Positions 52,104-61,862 of a stretch of 64,000 bases of DNA are shown here, one piece after another. The stretch is from Gammaproteobacteria bacterium. Lineage in GTDB: Bacteria; Pseudomonadota; Gammaproteobacteria; Steroidobacterales; Steroidobacteraceae. Position 1 is the stretch's first letter, and each line of letters opens with the position of its first letter. The stretch covers positions 62,001 through 126,000 of the forward strand of contig PLUE01000050.1 of assembly GCA_003164785.1 (NCBI GenBank). Direction: 5' to 3'. The notes under the pieces are model-generated. The model was not told the DNA's origin. It ran no database searches and saw only the letters and a program-made list of their open reading frames with translations. The translations under genes and the position numbers were made by a program.

Positions 52104-53756
52104 ATGTATCGATATGACGTAATGGACAAAACGCTCGTCGACGAGCGTGTCCGCGAATTTCGCGATCAAACGCGGCGTTTTCTGGCCGGTGAATTGAGCG
52201 ATGACGAGTTCAAGCATCTGCGGCTGCGCAACGGCTTGTACATCCAGACCCACGCCCCCATGCTGCGGGTCGCGATTCCCTACGGCCTGCTGTCCTCCGC
52301 GCAACTGCGGATGTTGGGCTCCATCGCCCGACGTTATGACCGCGGCTACGGGCATTTCACCACCCGGCAGAACATCCAGTACAACTGGCCGAAACTGGAG
52401 ACCGTGCCCGACATCCTCGCCGATCTGGCGACCGTCGAAATGCACGCCATTCAGACCAGCGGCAATTGCATTCGCAACACCACCTCGGATCACCTCGCGG
52501 GCGTCACCCCCAACGAGCTCGAAGATCCGCGTCCCTGGTGCGAGATCATCCGACAGTGGTCGACCTTCCATCCCGAGTTCACCTACCTGCCGCGTAAATT
52601 CAAGATTGCGGTGACCGGCGCTGCGCAGGATCGCGCCGCGTCGCTGGTTCACGATGTGGGCGTCCACATCGTCCGCGGACCGGCCGGGGAACTCGGCTTC
52701 GAAATTCTCGCCGGCGGCGGTCTCGGACGGACGCCCATCATCGGCCAGGTGGTGCGCGACTTTCTGCCGCGCGAGCACCTGCTTTCCTACCTGGAAGCCG
52801 TGCTGCGTGTGTACAACCTCGAAGGGCGCCGCGACAACCTCACCAAGGCGCGCATCAAGATTCTGGTGAAATCGCTCGGCATCGAGGAATTCAAGAAGCG
52901 CGTCGAGGCCGAATGGGAACTTATCAAGGACGGCGCCCTCAAGGTGAGCGAGGCGGAAATCGTGCGCATCCGCCGCTTCTTCACCCCACCGGACTACCGA
53001 ACGCTGCCCGACACCGAGCCCGCCGCCGGCAAGGAGCCCGCCTTTCGTGCCTGGTACAAGTACAACACCGCGGAGCACAAGGTGCCCGGCTACCGGGTCG
53101 TGTACATCTCGCTCAAGAAGGCCGATGTCGCACCCGGCGACGCGACCGACACCCAGATGGAGCTGATCGCCGATCTCGCGGATCGCTACAGCTTCGGCGA
53201 GGTGCGCGTGACGCATACACAGAACCTGCTCCTCGCGGACGTCGAACAAGAGAAGACCTACGAGCTCTGGCAAACCCTCGAGAAGGCCGGGTTGGCGACG
53301 CCGAACATCGGCACGCTCACCGACATGATCTGCTGTCCGGGATTGGACTTCTGCAGTCTCGCCAATGCGAGTTCGATCGACGTCGCCAGGCTCATCAACG
53401 AGCGCTTCGACGACTACGATTACCAGTACGACCTGGGAGAACTCGAGGTCAAGATGTCGGGCTGCATGAATGCCTGCGGACACCACCATGTCGGCCACAT
53501 CGGCATTTTGGGCGTCGATAAGGGCGGCGAAGCCTGGTACCAGATCACCATCGGCGGCGCCGCGGGTGCCGACGCATCGCTCGGCACCGTGATCGGCCCG
53601 TCGGTCAGAAAGGCCGACGTCCCCGACACCATCGCCAAGCTGCTTGCCGTGTACGTCGAGCACCGTCAGGGCGAAGAAAGATTTCTCGATACCGTGCGCC
53701 GTCTGGGCGTGAAGCCGTTCAAGGAAAGAGTGTATGCCGCGCCAGTTGCTGCGTGA
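52104..53756 (+). CDS. cysI: Sulfite/nitrite reductase hemoprotein (CysI-like)
   Basis: A 550-aa siroheme/4Fe-4S reductase, reducing sulfite to sulfide. DEFKHLRLRNGLYIQTHAPM starts the ferredoxin-like half; HFTTRQNIQYNWPKLE and GNCIRNTTSDHLAG bind siroheme; the cluster cysteines are in ICCPGLDFCSLANAS and KMSGCMNACGHHHVGHIGIL. The separate flavoprotein CysJ is not in the window, and the next gene encodes DUF934, an arrangement seen in proteobacteria without CysJ neighbours. A TTTACAAT promoter-like box lies at 52000-52006. Confidence 0.93.
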   Translation: MYRYDVMDKTLVDERVREFRDQTRRFLAGELSDDEFKHLRLRNGLYIQTHAPMLRVAIPYGLLSSAQLRMLGSIARRYDRGYGHFTTRQNIQYNWPKLETVPDILADLATVEMHAIQTSGNCIRNTTSDHLAGVTPNELEDPRPWCEIIRQWSTFHPEFTYLPRKFKIAVTGAAQDRAASLVHDVGVHIVRGPAGELGFEILAGGGLGRTPIIGQVVRDFLPREHLLSYLEAVLRVYNLEGRRDNLTKARIKILVKSLGIEEFKKRVEAEWELIKDGALKVSEAEIVRIRRFFTPPDYRTLPDTEPAAGKEPAFRAWYKYNTAEHKVPGYRVVYISLKKADVAPGDATDTQMELIADLADRYSFGEVRVTHTQNLLLADVEQEKTYELWQTLEKAGLATPNIGTLTDMICCPGLDFCSLANASSIDVARLINERFDDYDYQYDLGELEVKMSGCMNACGHHHVGHIGILGVDKGGEAWYQITIGGAAGADASLGTVIGPSVRKADVPDTIAKLLAVYVEHRQGEERFLDTVRRLGVKPFKERVYAAPVAA

Positions 53757-54282
53757 TAACCAGATCGTCATCGACGATTGGCAGTATTTGACGGAGCTGG
53801 AGCCGGGCGTGGCCACTGGCGTCGCTGCCGCGGCAGCCGCCGCGCCGGTCGTCGCCCCGACCGCCACCATCGAGGGCGCCGGCCTCATCATTCCCTTCGA
53901 TCGATGGCGCACCGAACGCGATCGGTGGCTGGCGCACCCCGGCCGTCTCGGCGTCGTGCTGTTGCCCGCTCACAAAGTCGAGCAACTTGCACCCGACCTC
54001 GCGCACTTCGCGCTGGTCGCCGCCGAGTTTCCCGGCCCGACCGACGGTCGCGGTTACACGCAGGGACGCCTGCTGCGCGAGCGTTATCAATTTAGGGGCG
54101 AGCTACGCGCCGCCGGTTACGTGCGCCGCGACCAATTGTTCTTTCTCGCGCGCTGCGGCTTCAACAGCTTTCAACTCGCCGAGAACGAACTCGCGGGCGC
54201 CGCCACGGCCTTCTCCACCTACACGGCCGAGTATCAGCCGGCCAACGACGAAGGGCTGCCGCACAAGCTTCGGCATCGGTAA
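53734..54282 (+). CDS. DUF934 protein linked to sulfite reduction
   Basis: A 182-aa protein of the DUF934 family that accompanies CysI in many proteobacteria. MPRQLLRDNQIVIDDWQYLT, a variable Ala-rich stretch, then GLIIPFDRWRTERDRWLA, RGYTQGRLLRERYQFRGELR, AAGYVRRDQLFFLARCGFNS and FQLAENELAGAATAFSTYT-like end. Its start lies 23 bp inside cysI, so the two are coupled. It probably helps electron delivery to or assembly of sulfite reductase; the exact role is unknown. Confidence 0.9.
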   Translation: MPRQLLRDNQIVIDDWQYLTELEPGVATGVAAAAAAAPVVAPTATIEGAGLIIPFDRWRTERDRWLAHPGRLGVVLLPAHKVEQLAPDLAHFALVAAEFPGPTDGRGYTQGRLLRERYQFRGELRAAGYVRRDQLFFLARCGFNSFQLAENELAGAATAFSTYTAEYQPANDEGLPHKLRHR

Positions 54283-54330
54283 CGGCGCACCCCGGCGGGG
54301 CCGGGACGATCGCGCCCGGCGCCGCGAGGT

Positions 54331-55488
54331 CTACTGCCGCCGCCGCCGCCCCTTGCTCATCGACTCCCGCACCGCATCCGGCATCGTCCACTGCGCATCC
54401 TCGAACGGCTCCGGCTTGTAATTCTTCAAGCTCGGCTTGAGCCGCAACAGCTCGTGGAAATGTGTGATGTCCATTTCCACGGTGCGCAGCACGCGCTTGA
54501 TCTCGATGATGTCGGCCTCGAGCGCGCGCCTCACATCGTCGGGGGTGATCTTGCGCGTCAGGGCGTCGCCCACCGCGATTTCGAACGGGTTGATCAAGGC
54601 GGAAAACTCGTCGGCCAGGCGCCGCGATTGCTTCTCGAGCACATGGTTGTAGTGCCGGAAGCGCTCCTCCGCCACGCCGTCGACGACCATGGATTCCAGG
54701 CGTTCCAGGCTGCGCTGCATCTCGAGCAATGTGAACAGATCGCCGGTCTTGTAAGCCTGGTTGACCTTCTGCATCAATACCGTCTTGCGGTCTCGTTCAT
54801 CCGGATCGATCTCACGATCCGGATGCAGCTCGCTGACGAGCTTGCGGAACACCTCGCGCACCGAGCGGCTGCCGCCTTCGATGATCTCTTCCTCGCGCGC
54901 GGCGCGCGCGGCCTCCTTGGCCGTTTTCTCCTGCTCCTCGGGCTCCGGCGGCGTCTTGGCCGCGGCACGCACCTGCTCGGCGATCCACTCCGCCAGTTCC
55001 TCGGGCGATTCCTCGCCTTCGTAACCGTCGACGTCCACGCCGAAGTCCCGCGTCGCCGCCTCGCGCATTTCTTCCATCTTGCTCACGCGCTGCTCGGCGA
55101 AGCTCACGTCCGCATACTTGTCGTGCAGTTGCACGAGTTCCACATCCTCTTCCTCGGCCAACAGCACCAGCAGCAGTCCGTTCAGCGTCTCCCACACCTT
55201 GTCGCGCTCACGCTTCTTGAGCGCCTTGCGCTCCAGCGCATGATCCAGGAGCTTGGCGGTGATGACGCGCTTCTCGCGCAGCCGCCGCGACAGCGGCTGG
55301 TACTCGCCGCTCAGACGGTCGTGGTACGCCCGTTTGAATGCCTGCCACTTGGCAAGCTCCTTGCGCTGAGCCTTGAGCCGCGCCACGAGTTTGTTGAACT
55401 GTTTCTGACCCTTGGTCAGCTTGTTGCTGCCGGCGCCCTTGGGCAGGGGCACGGCATGCCAGCCCGTCGCGATCATGACGATCGGCAT
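54331..55488 (-). CDS. J-domain-like coiled-coil protein
   Basis: A 385-aa soluble protein. The middle holds a J-domain-like block with the HPD motif (VREVFRKLVSELHPDREIDP, DERDRKTVLMQKVNQAYK), preceded by a charged helical region (QRKELAKWQAFKRAYHDRLS, KRERDKVWETLNGLLLVLLA, EEEDVELVQLHDKYADV) and followed by helical C-terminal parts. It may recruit DnaK or act as a scaffold. It shares one base with the small membrane protein gene upstream and so belongs to the end of the cys operon, an odd neighbour. Confidence 0.8.
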   Translation of the reverse strand: MPIVMIATGWHAVPLPKGAGSNKLTKGQKQFNKLVARLKAQRKELAKWQAFKRAYHDRLSGEYQPLSRRLREKRVITAKLLDHALERKALKKRERDKVWETLNGLLLVLLAEEEDVELVQLHDKYADVSFAEQRVSKMEEMREAATRDFGVDVDGYEGEESPEELAEWIAEQVRAAAKTPPEPEEQEKTAKEAARAAREEEIIEGGSRSVREVFRKLVSELHPDREIDPDERDRKTVLMQKVNQAYKTGDLFTLLEMQRSLERLESMVVDGVAEERFRHYNHVLEKQSRRLADEFSALINPFEIAVGDALTRKITPDDVRRALEADIIEIKRVLRTVEMDITHFHELLRLKPSLKNYKPEPFEDAQWTMPDAVRESMSKGRRRRQ

Positions 55489-55910
55489 CAGATCACGCTA
55501 CGAGGGGTGGTCCGCGACATCCGGTCGTCCATCTCCGCCAGCGTGGCGGCGATGGAATGTTCGGTGTCCCGCAGTTCGGTCCGCAGCGCGCCAATTTCCT
55601 CGCGCACCAGCACCGAGAGCGCCGTGAAGCGCGATGCCTCGGCGTCGTCAGCGAGCGTGCGCTGCGCCTGCAGCTCCTTCGACTGGCGCCGATAATCCAT
55701 CAGCAGCGAGCTTTGCCAGATGGCCACGTAAATGGCCGCCACCGTGATGATCACCGCCATCAGCACCACCATGACCACGCCGATCGGCAGGTCGACCGAG
55801 CCGAACAGCAGCGAAAAGCTCGCCGGCGCCGCAAACACGTGCCAGTTCCCGAGCAGGAAGGCGACCGTGAGCAGCAGCACGACGATTAAACATATTGTTC
55901 TATAACGCAT
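55488..55910 (-). CDS. LapA-like small membrane protein
   Basis: A 140-aa protein with two membrane helices (ICLIVVLLLTVAFLLGNWHV and VDLPIGVVMVVLMAVIITVA) and a C-terminal coiled coil (LQAQRTLADDAEASRFTALS, EEIGALRTELRDTEHS). The helix pair resembles LapA-domain proteins. It starts 8 bp after cysA (tandem TGA TGA before the start) and touches the J-domain gene, so it is probably transcribed with the sulfate transporter. Function unknown. Confidence 0.75.
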   Translation of the reverse strand: MRYRTICLIVVLLLTVAFLLGNWHVFAAPASFSLLFGSVDLPIGVVMVVLMAVIITVAAIYVAIWQSSLLMDYRRQSKELQAQRTLADDAEASRFTALSVLVREEIGALRTELRDTEHSIAATLAEMDDRMSRTTPRSVI

Positions 55911-55917
55911 AACATCA

Positions 55918-57015
55918 TCATCCGCTCGTCGCGGCGTCCATAGATCGGGGCGGCACGGTATCAGCTGGATACACCTGCCAACGCCTAAATTTCAATCCCA
56001 CCCGTTGTCCAACATGAAATCGTTCGGCTTCGAAGCGCTCGCGGCTAATCTCGGCCTCCAAGGGCTCGTGAATGGACTGGCCGTCGGCGCACAATTCCAC
56101 CCGCACGATGGGTCCGATCACCCGCACGTCGCGGACCGTGGCAGCCCACCCGGCCCCCGCATCGCCGATTTCGATCTCATGGGGCCTGATTAAGGCGATT
56201 CGCGCGCCGCCGCGCAAGTCGGCGGCGGTATCGTCCGAGATGTCCAAGGGACCAACATGGGCGCGGCCGTCCCGCCAGTTTACCGCAAGCTCGTTCACCT
56301 GCCCGAGAAAGCGGTGGACGAAGGCCGACGAGGGCAGATCATAAACCTCGCCGGGAATCCCTGACTGCTCGATGCGACCGCGGTTCAGCACCACGATGGT
56401 GTCCGCCACCTCGATGGCCTCCTGCTGATCGTGGGTGACGAAAATGCTGGTGAACTTCAATTCCGCATGCAACCGCCGCAGCCAGCGTCGCAATTCGTGG
56501 CGCACCTGCGCATCCAGGGCGCCGAAAGGCTCGTCCAGCAGCAGCACCTCTGGGTCGACGGCCAGCGCACGCGCCAAGGCCACCCGCTGCTTCTGCCCCC
56601 CCGACAATTGCGCCGGGTAGCGGTCCGCGGTCCAGCCGAGCTGCACCAACTCGAGCAGCGACTGCACCTTCTTGCGAATCTCCGCAGACGACGGCCGCTC
56701 GCGCCGCGATTTGACCTTGAGTCCGAACGCCACGTTCTCGGCCACCGACATGTGGCGAAACAGCGCGTAGTTCTGGAACACGAAGCCCACCTTGCGATCG
56801 CGAATCGGCCACAGGGTCGCATCACGACCATCGAACAACACCTGCCCCTGATCCGGGGTCTCGAGGCCGGCGATGATCCTCAGCAAGGTGGTCTTGCCGC
56901 AACCCGACGGGCCCAGCAGCGCAATCAAGCCGCCGCTCGGCACGTCGAGATCGACGTTGTCCACGGCCGCAAAGGCGCCGAATTGTTTGGTCACGCCGCG
57001 CAATGTGATGCTCAT
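55918..57015 (-). CDS. cysA: Sulfate/thiosulfate ABC transporter ATP-binding protein CysA
   Basis: A 365-aa ABC ATPase. [20 protein letters not shown], Walker [22 protein letters not shown]-loop [19 protein letters not shown], signature [17 protein letters not shown], Walker [21 protein letters not shown] and the switch His in VTHDQQEA. The C-terminal regulatory domain ([18 protein letters not shown]) is of the TOBE type. It powers import of sulfate and thiosulfate through CysT and CysW. Overlaps cysW by 4 bp. Confidence 0.96.
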   Translation of the reverse strand: MSITLRGVTKQFGAFAAVDNVDLDVPSGGLIALLGPSGCGKTTLLRIIAGLETPDQGQVLFDGRDATLWPIRDRKVGFVFQNYALFRHMSVAENVAFGLKVKSRRERPSSAEIRKKVQSLLELVQLGWTADRYPAQLSGGQKQRVALARALAVDPEVLLLDEPFGALDAQVRHELRRWLRRLHAELKFTSIFVTHDQQEAIEVADTIVVLNRGRIEQSGIPGEVYDLPSSAFVHRFLGQVNELAVNWRDGRAHVGPLDISDDTAADLRGGARIALIRPHEIEIGDAGAGWAATVRDVRVIGPIVRVELCADGQSIHEPLEAEISRERFEAERFHVGQRVGLKFRRWQVYPADTVPPRSMDAATSG

Positions 57016-57968
57016 GCCTTGCCCTTGAGATTACGTTCCCGCAGCATGCGCGCGCCGTCGCGTAGTTCCGGCTGCCGCCATTCCAGAATGCTCTTGCCCG
57101 CCAGGGTGAGGAGCGCCAGCAACGCCAACAGCGACGCCACAGCGAACGCCGCCGCGTAGTTGTACTCGTTGTAGAGGATCTCCACGTGCAACGGCATGGT
57201 GTTGGTCAGCCCGCGGATGTGTCCGGACACCACCGACACCGCGCCGAACTCGCCCATGGCACGCGCGTTACACAGCAGCACGCCATACAGCAATCCCCAA
57301 CGGATGTTCGGCAAGGTGACGTGCCAGAACGTCTGCCAGCCGCTCGCCCCCAACGACAGCGCGGTCTCCTCGTCGTCCTTGCCCAACGCCTGCATCACCG
57401 GAATGAGCTCGCGCGCCACGAACGGAAAGGTCACGAAAATCGTCGCGAGCACGATGCCCGGCACCGCGAACACTACGCGGATGTCGTGCTCCTGCAGGTA
57501 CGGGCCGAACCACCCATGCGCGCCGAAGATCAAAATGTAGGTCAGGCCGGCGATCACCGGCGACACTGCGAACGGCAGGTCGATCAGCGTAATCAGCGTG
57601 CTTTTGCCGCGGAATTCGAACTTGGTGATGGCCCACGCCGCCGCCACGCCGAACACCACGTTCATGGGCACCGCGATGGCCGCCACCCACAGCGTCAGCT
57701 TGATCGCCGCCCACGCCATCGGATCCGACACCGCGGCCACGTACGCATGCAAACCCTTGGACAAGGCCTGCGCGAACACCACCACCAACGGCAGCAGCAG
57801 GAACGCCCCCAGGAACAGCAACGCCAGCACGATCAGCAACAACCGCCCCCAGCGAAATCCCCGGCGCGGATTGCGTCCGCGCAGCGCATCCTCGGTGGGC
57901 AACGCGTAAGCTCCCGTGACGTCCGGGGTCCGCGTGATCTGCGCGGCCTGCGCATCCGCCGCGGCCAT
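57012..57968 (-). CDS. cysW: Sulfate ABC transporter permease CysW
   Basis: A 318-aa inner-membrane permease with six helices, starting at the ATG that shares one base with the cysT stop (TGATG). Typical blocks: [78 protein letters not shown] and the EAA loop [20 protein letters not shown]. The longer frame upstream to 58556 is antisense-like noise inside cysT. It pairs with CysT. Confidence 0.95.
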   Translation of the reverse strand: MAAADAQAAQITRTPDVTGAYALPTEDALRGRNPRRGFRWGRLLLIVLALLFLGAFLLLPLVVVFAQALSKGLHAYVAAVSDPMAWAAIKLTLWVAAIAVPMNVVFGVAAAWAITKFEFRGKSTLITLIDLPFAVSPVIAGLTYILIFGAHGWFGPYLQEHDIRVVFAVPGIVLATIFVTFPFVARELIPVMQALGKDDEETALSLGASGWQTFWHVTLPNIRWGLLYGVLLCNARAMGEFGAVSVVSGHIRGLTNTMPLHVEILYNEYNYAAAFAVASLLALLALLTLAGKSILEWRQPELRDGARMLRERNLKGKA

Positions 57969-58819
57969 CAACGCCCCCCGTTGCGGGTCAGCGCCCAGCT
58001 CTGCAGCGCGTTGATCCCCAGCATCAGGCCGAAGGACAGCACCAGCATCACCACCGCGATCGCCGTGGCGCCCGCATAGTCGTACTGTTCCAGCTTGGTG
58101 ATGATGAGCAGCGGTGCGATCTCGGAGCGCATCGGCATGTTGCCCGCGATGAAGATCACCGAGCCATATTCGCCGACGGCGCGCGCGAACGCCAGCGCAA
58201 AGCCCGTCAGCATGGCCGGCCACAGCGCGGGCAGGATCACGCGTGCGAACGTCTGCCACTCCGAGGCGCCCAGGGTGGCCGCCGCCTGCTCGACGTCCTT
58301 GTCCAACTCCTCGAGCACCGGCTGCAGGGTCCGAACGACGAACGGCAGGCCGATGAAGATCAACGCCACGACCACGCCCAGGGGTTTGAACGCCACCTGA
58401 ATCCCCAGGGGCTGCAGCAACCGTCCCAACCAACCATTGGGCGCATACAACGCCGTCAAGGCGATGCCTGCCACCGCCGTCGGCAGGGCAAACGGGAGGT
58501 CCACCATTGCATCGATCAATCGCTTGAACGGGAAGGTATAGCGCACCAGCACCCACGCGACGATGAGGCCGAAGAAGGAATTGACCGCAGCCGCCGCCAG
58601 CGCCGCACCGAAGCTCAGCCGCAGCGAGGCGAGCACCCGCGGCGCCGTCACCACGATCCAGAAATGGCCCCAGCCTTGGTCCAGACTGCGGATGAAGGTC
58701 GCCGACAGCGGAATCAACACGATCAGCGACAGGTACACCATGGTGTATCCCAACGTCAGCCCGAAGCCGGGAATCAACGGACTGCGGCGCACGCGGTGCA
58801 CCGCCGGGCTATTGACCAT
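57968..58819 (-). CDS. cysT: Sulfate ABC transporter permease CysT
   Basis: A 283-aa permease from the ATG at 58819 ([20 protein letters not shown]), which overlaps the end of the sulfate-binding protein gene by 11 bp. Six helices; [60 protein letters not shown] and the EAA loop [20 protein letters not shown]. In-frame starts at 58843 and 58888 would run further into the upstream gene. Confidence 0.94.
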   Translation of the reverse strand: MVNSPAVHRVRRSPLIPGFGLTLGYTMVYLSLIVLIPLSATFIRSLDQGWGHFWIVVTAPRVLASLRLSFGAALAAAAVNSFFGLIVAWVLVRYTFPFKRLIDAMVDLPFALPTAVAGIALTALYAPNGWLGRLLQPLGIQVAFKPLGVVVALIFIGLPFVVRTLQPVLEELDKDVEQAAATLGASEWQTFARVILPALWPAMLTGFALAFARAVGEYGSVIFIAGNMPMRSEIAPLLIITKLEQYDYAGATAIAVVMLVLSFGLMLGINALQSWALTRNGGR

Positions 58820-59849
58820 AGATCCGGTCGAACGAACCGCCATCCGCAAAATGCGCCGCCTGCGCCTTCGTCCACCCGCCGAATGCACCGTCGATGGTCA
58901 CCAACGTCAGGGTCGGAAACTGCGCTGCGTACTTTGCCGCCACCTCCGGGTCGCGCGGCCGATAGAAATGCTTGGCGGCAATTTCCTGACCCTCCTTGGA
59001 GTACAGATACTGCAGGTACGCTTCGGCGACCTGACGCGTGCCATGTTTATCCACCACCTTGTCCACGATGCTCACCGGCGGTTCCGCCAGGATGCTCAGC
59101 GACGGCGCCACGATGTCGAATTTGTTGGGGCCCAGCTCCTTCACCGCCAGATAAGCCTCGTTCTCCCACGCGAGCAGCACGTCGCCGATGCCACGCTCGA
59201 CGAACGTCACCGTGGCGCCGCGCGCGCCGGAATCCAGCACCGGCACGTTCTGGTACAGCTTCTTGACGAAGGCCTCGGCCGTGGCGTCGCTGCCGCCCGG
59301 TTGTTTCATGGCCCAGGCCCATGCCGCGAGATAGTTCCAGCGCGCACCGCCGGAAGTCTTGGGGCTCGGCGTGATGACCGCCACGCCCGGGCGCACCAGA
59401 TCGCTCCAATCGTGAATCTTTTTCGGGTTCCCCTTGCGCACCAGGAACACGATGGTCGAGGTGTACGGCGTGCTGTTCGACGGCAACCGCCCCTGCCAGT
59501 TCGCCGGGATCAGCTTGCCCTGCGTCGACAAGGCATCGATGTCGTAGGCCAGCGCCAAGGTCACCACGTCGGCGCCCAGCCCGTCGATCACCGCGCGCGC
59601 CTGCTTTCCCGAACCCCCATGACTTTGATTGACCACGACCACGTCGCCGGTTTTCGACTTCCAATAGGCCGCGAACGCCTTGTTGTAGTCGTCGTACAAC
59701 TCGCGCGTCGGGTCGTAGCTCACGTTCAGCAAGCTCAACGTGGCCGCCTGCGCGGCCGGCGCGACGAGCGCGCTAACGCCCACGCCAACGCTGAGGCTCA
59801 ATGCGAGCAGCCCGGCCGCCAGGCCGGAAACGAACAGGAATGTCCTCAT
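58809..59849 (-). CDS. cysP: Periplasmic sulfate-binding protein
   Basis: A 346-aa exported protein with signal peptide [20 protein letters not shown]. Mature part follows sulfate-binding proteins (Sbp/CysP): [98 protein letters not shown]. It hands sulfate or thiosulfate to CysTWA. Sbp cannot be excluded; the name follows the operon. It overlaps cysB by 4 bp. Confidence 0.93.
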   Translation of the reverse strand: MRTFLFVSGLAAGLLALSLSVGVGVSALVAPAAQAATLSLLNVSYDPTRELYDDYNKAFAAYWKSKTGDVVVVNQSHGGSGKQARAVIDGLGADVVTLALAYDIDALSTQGKLIPANWQGRLPSNSTPYTSTIVFLVRKGNPKKIHDWSDLVRPGVAVITPSPKTSGGARWNYLAAWAWAMKQPGGSDATAEAFVKKLYQNVPVLDSGARGATVTFVERGIGDVLLAWENEAYLAVKELGPNKFDIVAPSLSILAEPPVSIVDKVVDKHGTRQVAEAYLQYLYSKEGQEIAAKHFYRPRDPEVAAKYAAQFPTLTLVTIDGAFGGWTKAQAAHFADGGSFDRIYGQ

Positions 59850-60829
59850 GGGTTGTCGCGCACCGGTATCTTCAATCCCACCAAGATCCGATCGACGTCC
59901 TCCTGGGTCTCCATTTTCTCGGTTTCACGCACCAACTTGCGCGGCAGGTGCGGCGCCAGCAGCTCGATGAACTCGTACATGTAGGCGCGCAGCAGCGCAC
60001 TGCGGCGAAAGCCGATCCACGTGGTGTGCCCTTCGAACAGATGCGACGAGTCCAGCACCACCAGGTCCGTGTCCGTCACCGGATCGACCGCCAACCGCGC
60101 CAGAATGCCCACCCCTAAGCCGATGCGCACGTAGGTCTTGATGACATCCGAGTCGCGCGCCGTCAGCGCCACGTCCAGCGACAGACCTGCCGTCTCGAAC
60201 AGCGCAGGCAGCGACGATCGCCCGGAGATGCTGAACACGTAGGTCACGATCGGATAATCGGCCAGTTTCTTCAGCGTCAATTTGCCCGCCGACACGAGTG
60301 GATGCCCCTTCGGCACCACCACCGCCCGATGCCACCGGTACACCGGCAGGCGCACCAGATGCGGGAACAACTCCTCCGACCCGGTGGCGATGGCGAAGTC
60401 CACCCGGTCGCGCGCCACCATGTCCGCGATCTGCTCGGAAGTCCCCTGATGCAGGTGCAGACGCACCTTCGGATATTTCAGCCGAAACGCGCGGATCACC
60501 TCGGGCAGCACATAGCGTGCCTGGGTGTGGGTGGTGGCGATGGACAACGTCCCCCCGTCGACCTTGCGCAGCTCGGCCGACGTCCGGCGTATGTTCTGCA
60601 TCTCGCGCAGGATGCTGCTGGCCCGCGAGATGATCTCGTCACCCGCGGCGGTGGTCCGCGTCAGCGCGCGACCCTCGCGCTCGAACAGCTGGAACCCGAG
60701 TTCCTCTTCGAGCATCTTCAACTGGCGGCTCACGCCTGGCTGCGACGTGTGCAACTGCTTGGCGGCAGCCGTGATGTTCAGGCCGTTTTCGTGCACGGCC
60801 ACCAGGTAGCGCAACTGCTGGAATTTCAT
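59846..60829 (-). CDS. cysB: CysB-type LysR regulator
   Basis: A 327-aa LysR regulator of the CysB/Cbl type, from the ATG at 60829 ([20 protein letters not shown]). [23 protein letters not shown]; the CysB hallmark [20 protein letters not shown] follows, with [20 protein letters not shown] and [20 protein letters not shown]. CysB activates cys genes when N-acetylserine is present. Unusually it is first in the same operon as cysPTWA (4-bp overlap with cysP), so it would control its own operon; cysH starts on the other strand 173 bp away. Confidence 0.93.
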   Translation of the reverse strand: MKFQQLRYLVAVHENGLNITAAAKQLHTSQPGVSRQLKMLEEELGFQLFEREGRALTRTTAAGDEIISRASSILREMQNIRRTSAELRKVDGGTLSIATTHTQARYVLPEVIRAFRLKYPKVRLHLHQGTSEQIADMVARDRVDFAIATGSEELFPHLVRLPVYRWHRAVVVPKGHPLVSAGKLTLKKLADYPIVTYVFSISGRSSLPALFETAGLSLDVALTARDSDVIKTYVRIGLGVGILARLAVDPVTDTDLVVLDSSHLFEGHTTWIGFRRSALLRAYMYEFIELLAPHLPRKLVRETEKMETQEDVDRILVGLKIPVRDNP

Positions 60830-60922
60830 TGCGCGGCCAGCCTGATGATTCGATGGAGTTTTTGGGTTGGCATGCGCATAGGATATAAGGTTAACGGGGA
60901 CAACGCAGGCCGCCGCAGCCTG

Positions 60923-60937
60923 GTTCTCAGAACCAAA
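60923..60937. promoter_or_regulatory. Palindrome in the cysB-cysH divergent promoter region
   Basis: TGGTTCT-C-AGAACCA is a perfect 7+7 bp inverted repeat in the 173-bp gap between the divergently read cysB and cysH. It is a good operator candidate. CysB sites are normally long and loosely repetitive, so the protein that binds here is not clear. The same gap has a GGTTAAC and TATAAG segment (60889-60898) on the plus strand. Confidence 0.45.
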
Positions 60938-61002
60938 ACGCATGTCCATATGAGAGTTAGGTCGTTCCCCTTCTACAGCGACCCTCGTAAAATCGCGCCC
61001 TG

Positions 61003-61749
61003 ATGAGCATTCAAGTGGCGGAACTTCCCAAGACCCTGCGCGAGCGGGCAGACAATAGCATCTCGCAGCTTCACGCCGCGGTCAGCCAGTACGGAAATGT
61101 CTGCTACGCCAGTAGCCTGGGCGCCGAATCCGTCGTTTTGACCGACTTGATCTGGAGCGCCGTACCGGACATCGATGTCTTCAGCATCGACACCGGACGA
61201 CTATATCCCGAGACCTACGAACTCATCGAGCGCATCCAGCACCGCTACGGTCGCGCACTGCGCCTGTACTACCCGCAAGCCAGCGACCTCGAGGAATGGG
61301 TGAATGCCAATGGTATCAATGGCTTCCGCGACAGCGTCGAGCAACGTCACGGCTGCTGCGGCATACGCAAGGTGGCCCCTTTTCGACGCGCCATCGCCGG
61401 CAAGAACGCCTGGGTCACGGGCATCCGTCGCGCCCAGTCCGCCAGCCGCGCAATGGCCGCGCCGGTGGAATGGGACAGCGAGTACGGCCTGCACAAGGTC
61501 AGCCCCCTGCTCGAGTGGACGGAAACCGAAATCTGGGATTACATTCGCAAAAAGCGCTTGCCGTACAATAGCTTGCACGATACCGGCTTTCCCAGCATCG
61601 GCTGCGCGCCCTGCACCCGCGAAGTCCAGGCCGGCGAGCACGAGCGTTCCGGCCGCTGGTGGTGGGAACGTCCCGAGTCGCGCGAATGTGGCCTGCATCC
61701 CCGCCGCAAGAGCCCGGCCCTCGCCGCGGTGAACCCCGCCAAACGGTAA
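61003..61749 (+). CDS. cysH: Phosphoadenylyl/adenylyl-sulfate reductase CysH, Fe-S (APS) type
   Basis: A 248-aa reductase making sulfite from activated sulfate with thioredoxin. CYASSLGAESVVLTDLI is the nucleotide site and VFSIDTGRLYPETYELIE the second motif. C118-C119 (HGCCGIRK) and C201/C204 (GCAPC) form the 4Fe-4S set of APS-type enzymes; C229 in RECGLH is the catalytic cysteine. PAPS-only enzymes lack the four cluster cysteines, so adenylyl-sulfate is the likely substrate. Divergent from cysB; followed by cysG after 113 bp. Confidence 0.95.
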   Translation: MSIQVAELPKTLRERADNSISQLHAAVSQYGNVCYASSLGAESVVLTDLIWSAVPDIDVFSIDTGRLYPETYELIERIQHRYGRALRLYYPQASDLEEWVNANGINGFRDSVEQRHGCCGIRKVAPFRRAIAGKNAWVTGIRRAQSASRAMAAPVEWDSEYGLHKVSPLLEWTETEIWDYIRKKRLPYNSLHDTGFPSIGCAPCTREVQAGEHERSGRWWWERPESRECGLHPRRKSPALAAVNPAKR

Positions 61750-61862
61750 GAACGGGCGGACGGGTCTCGGGCGCGGCCCACGCCGTGCCGCATAACGCCC
61801 ATCCACCCAGACCGGTGCCGGCCCTGCTGCGCCGACGAGGTCCATGTGCGACGATTGACCCC

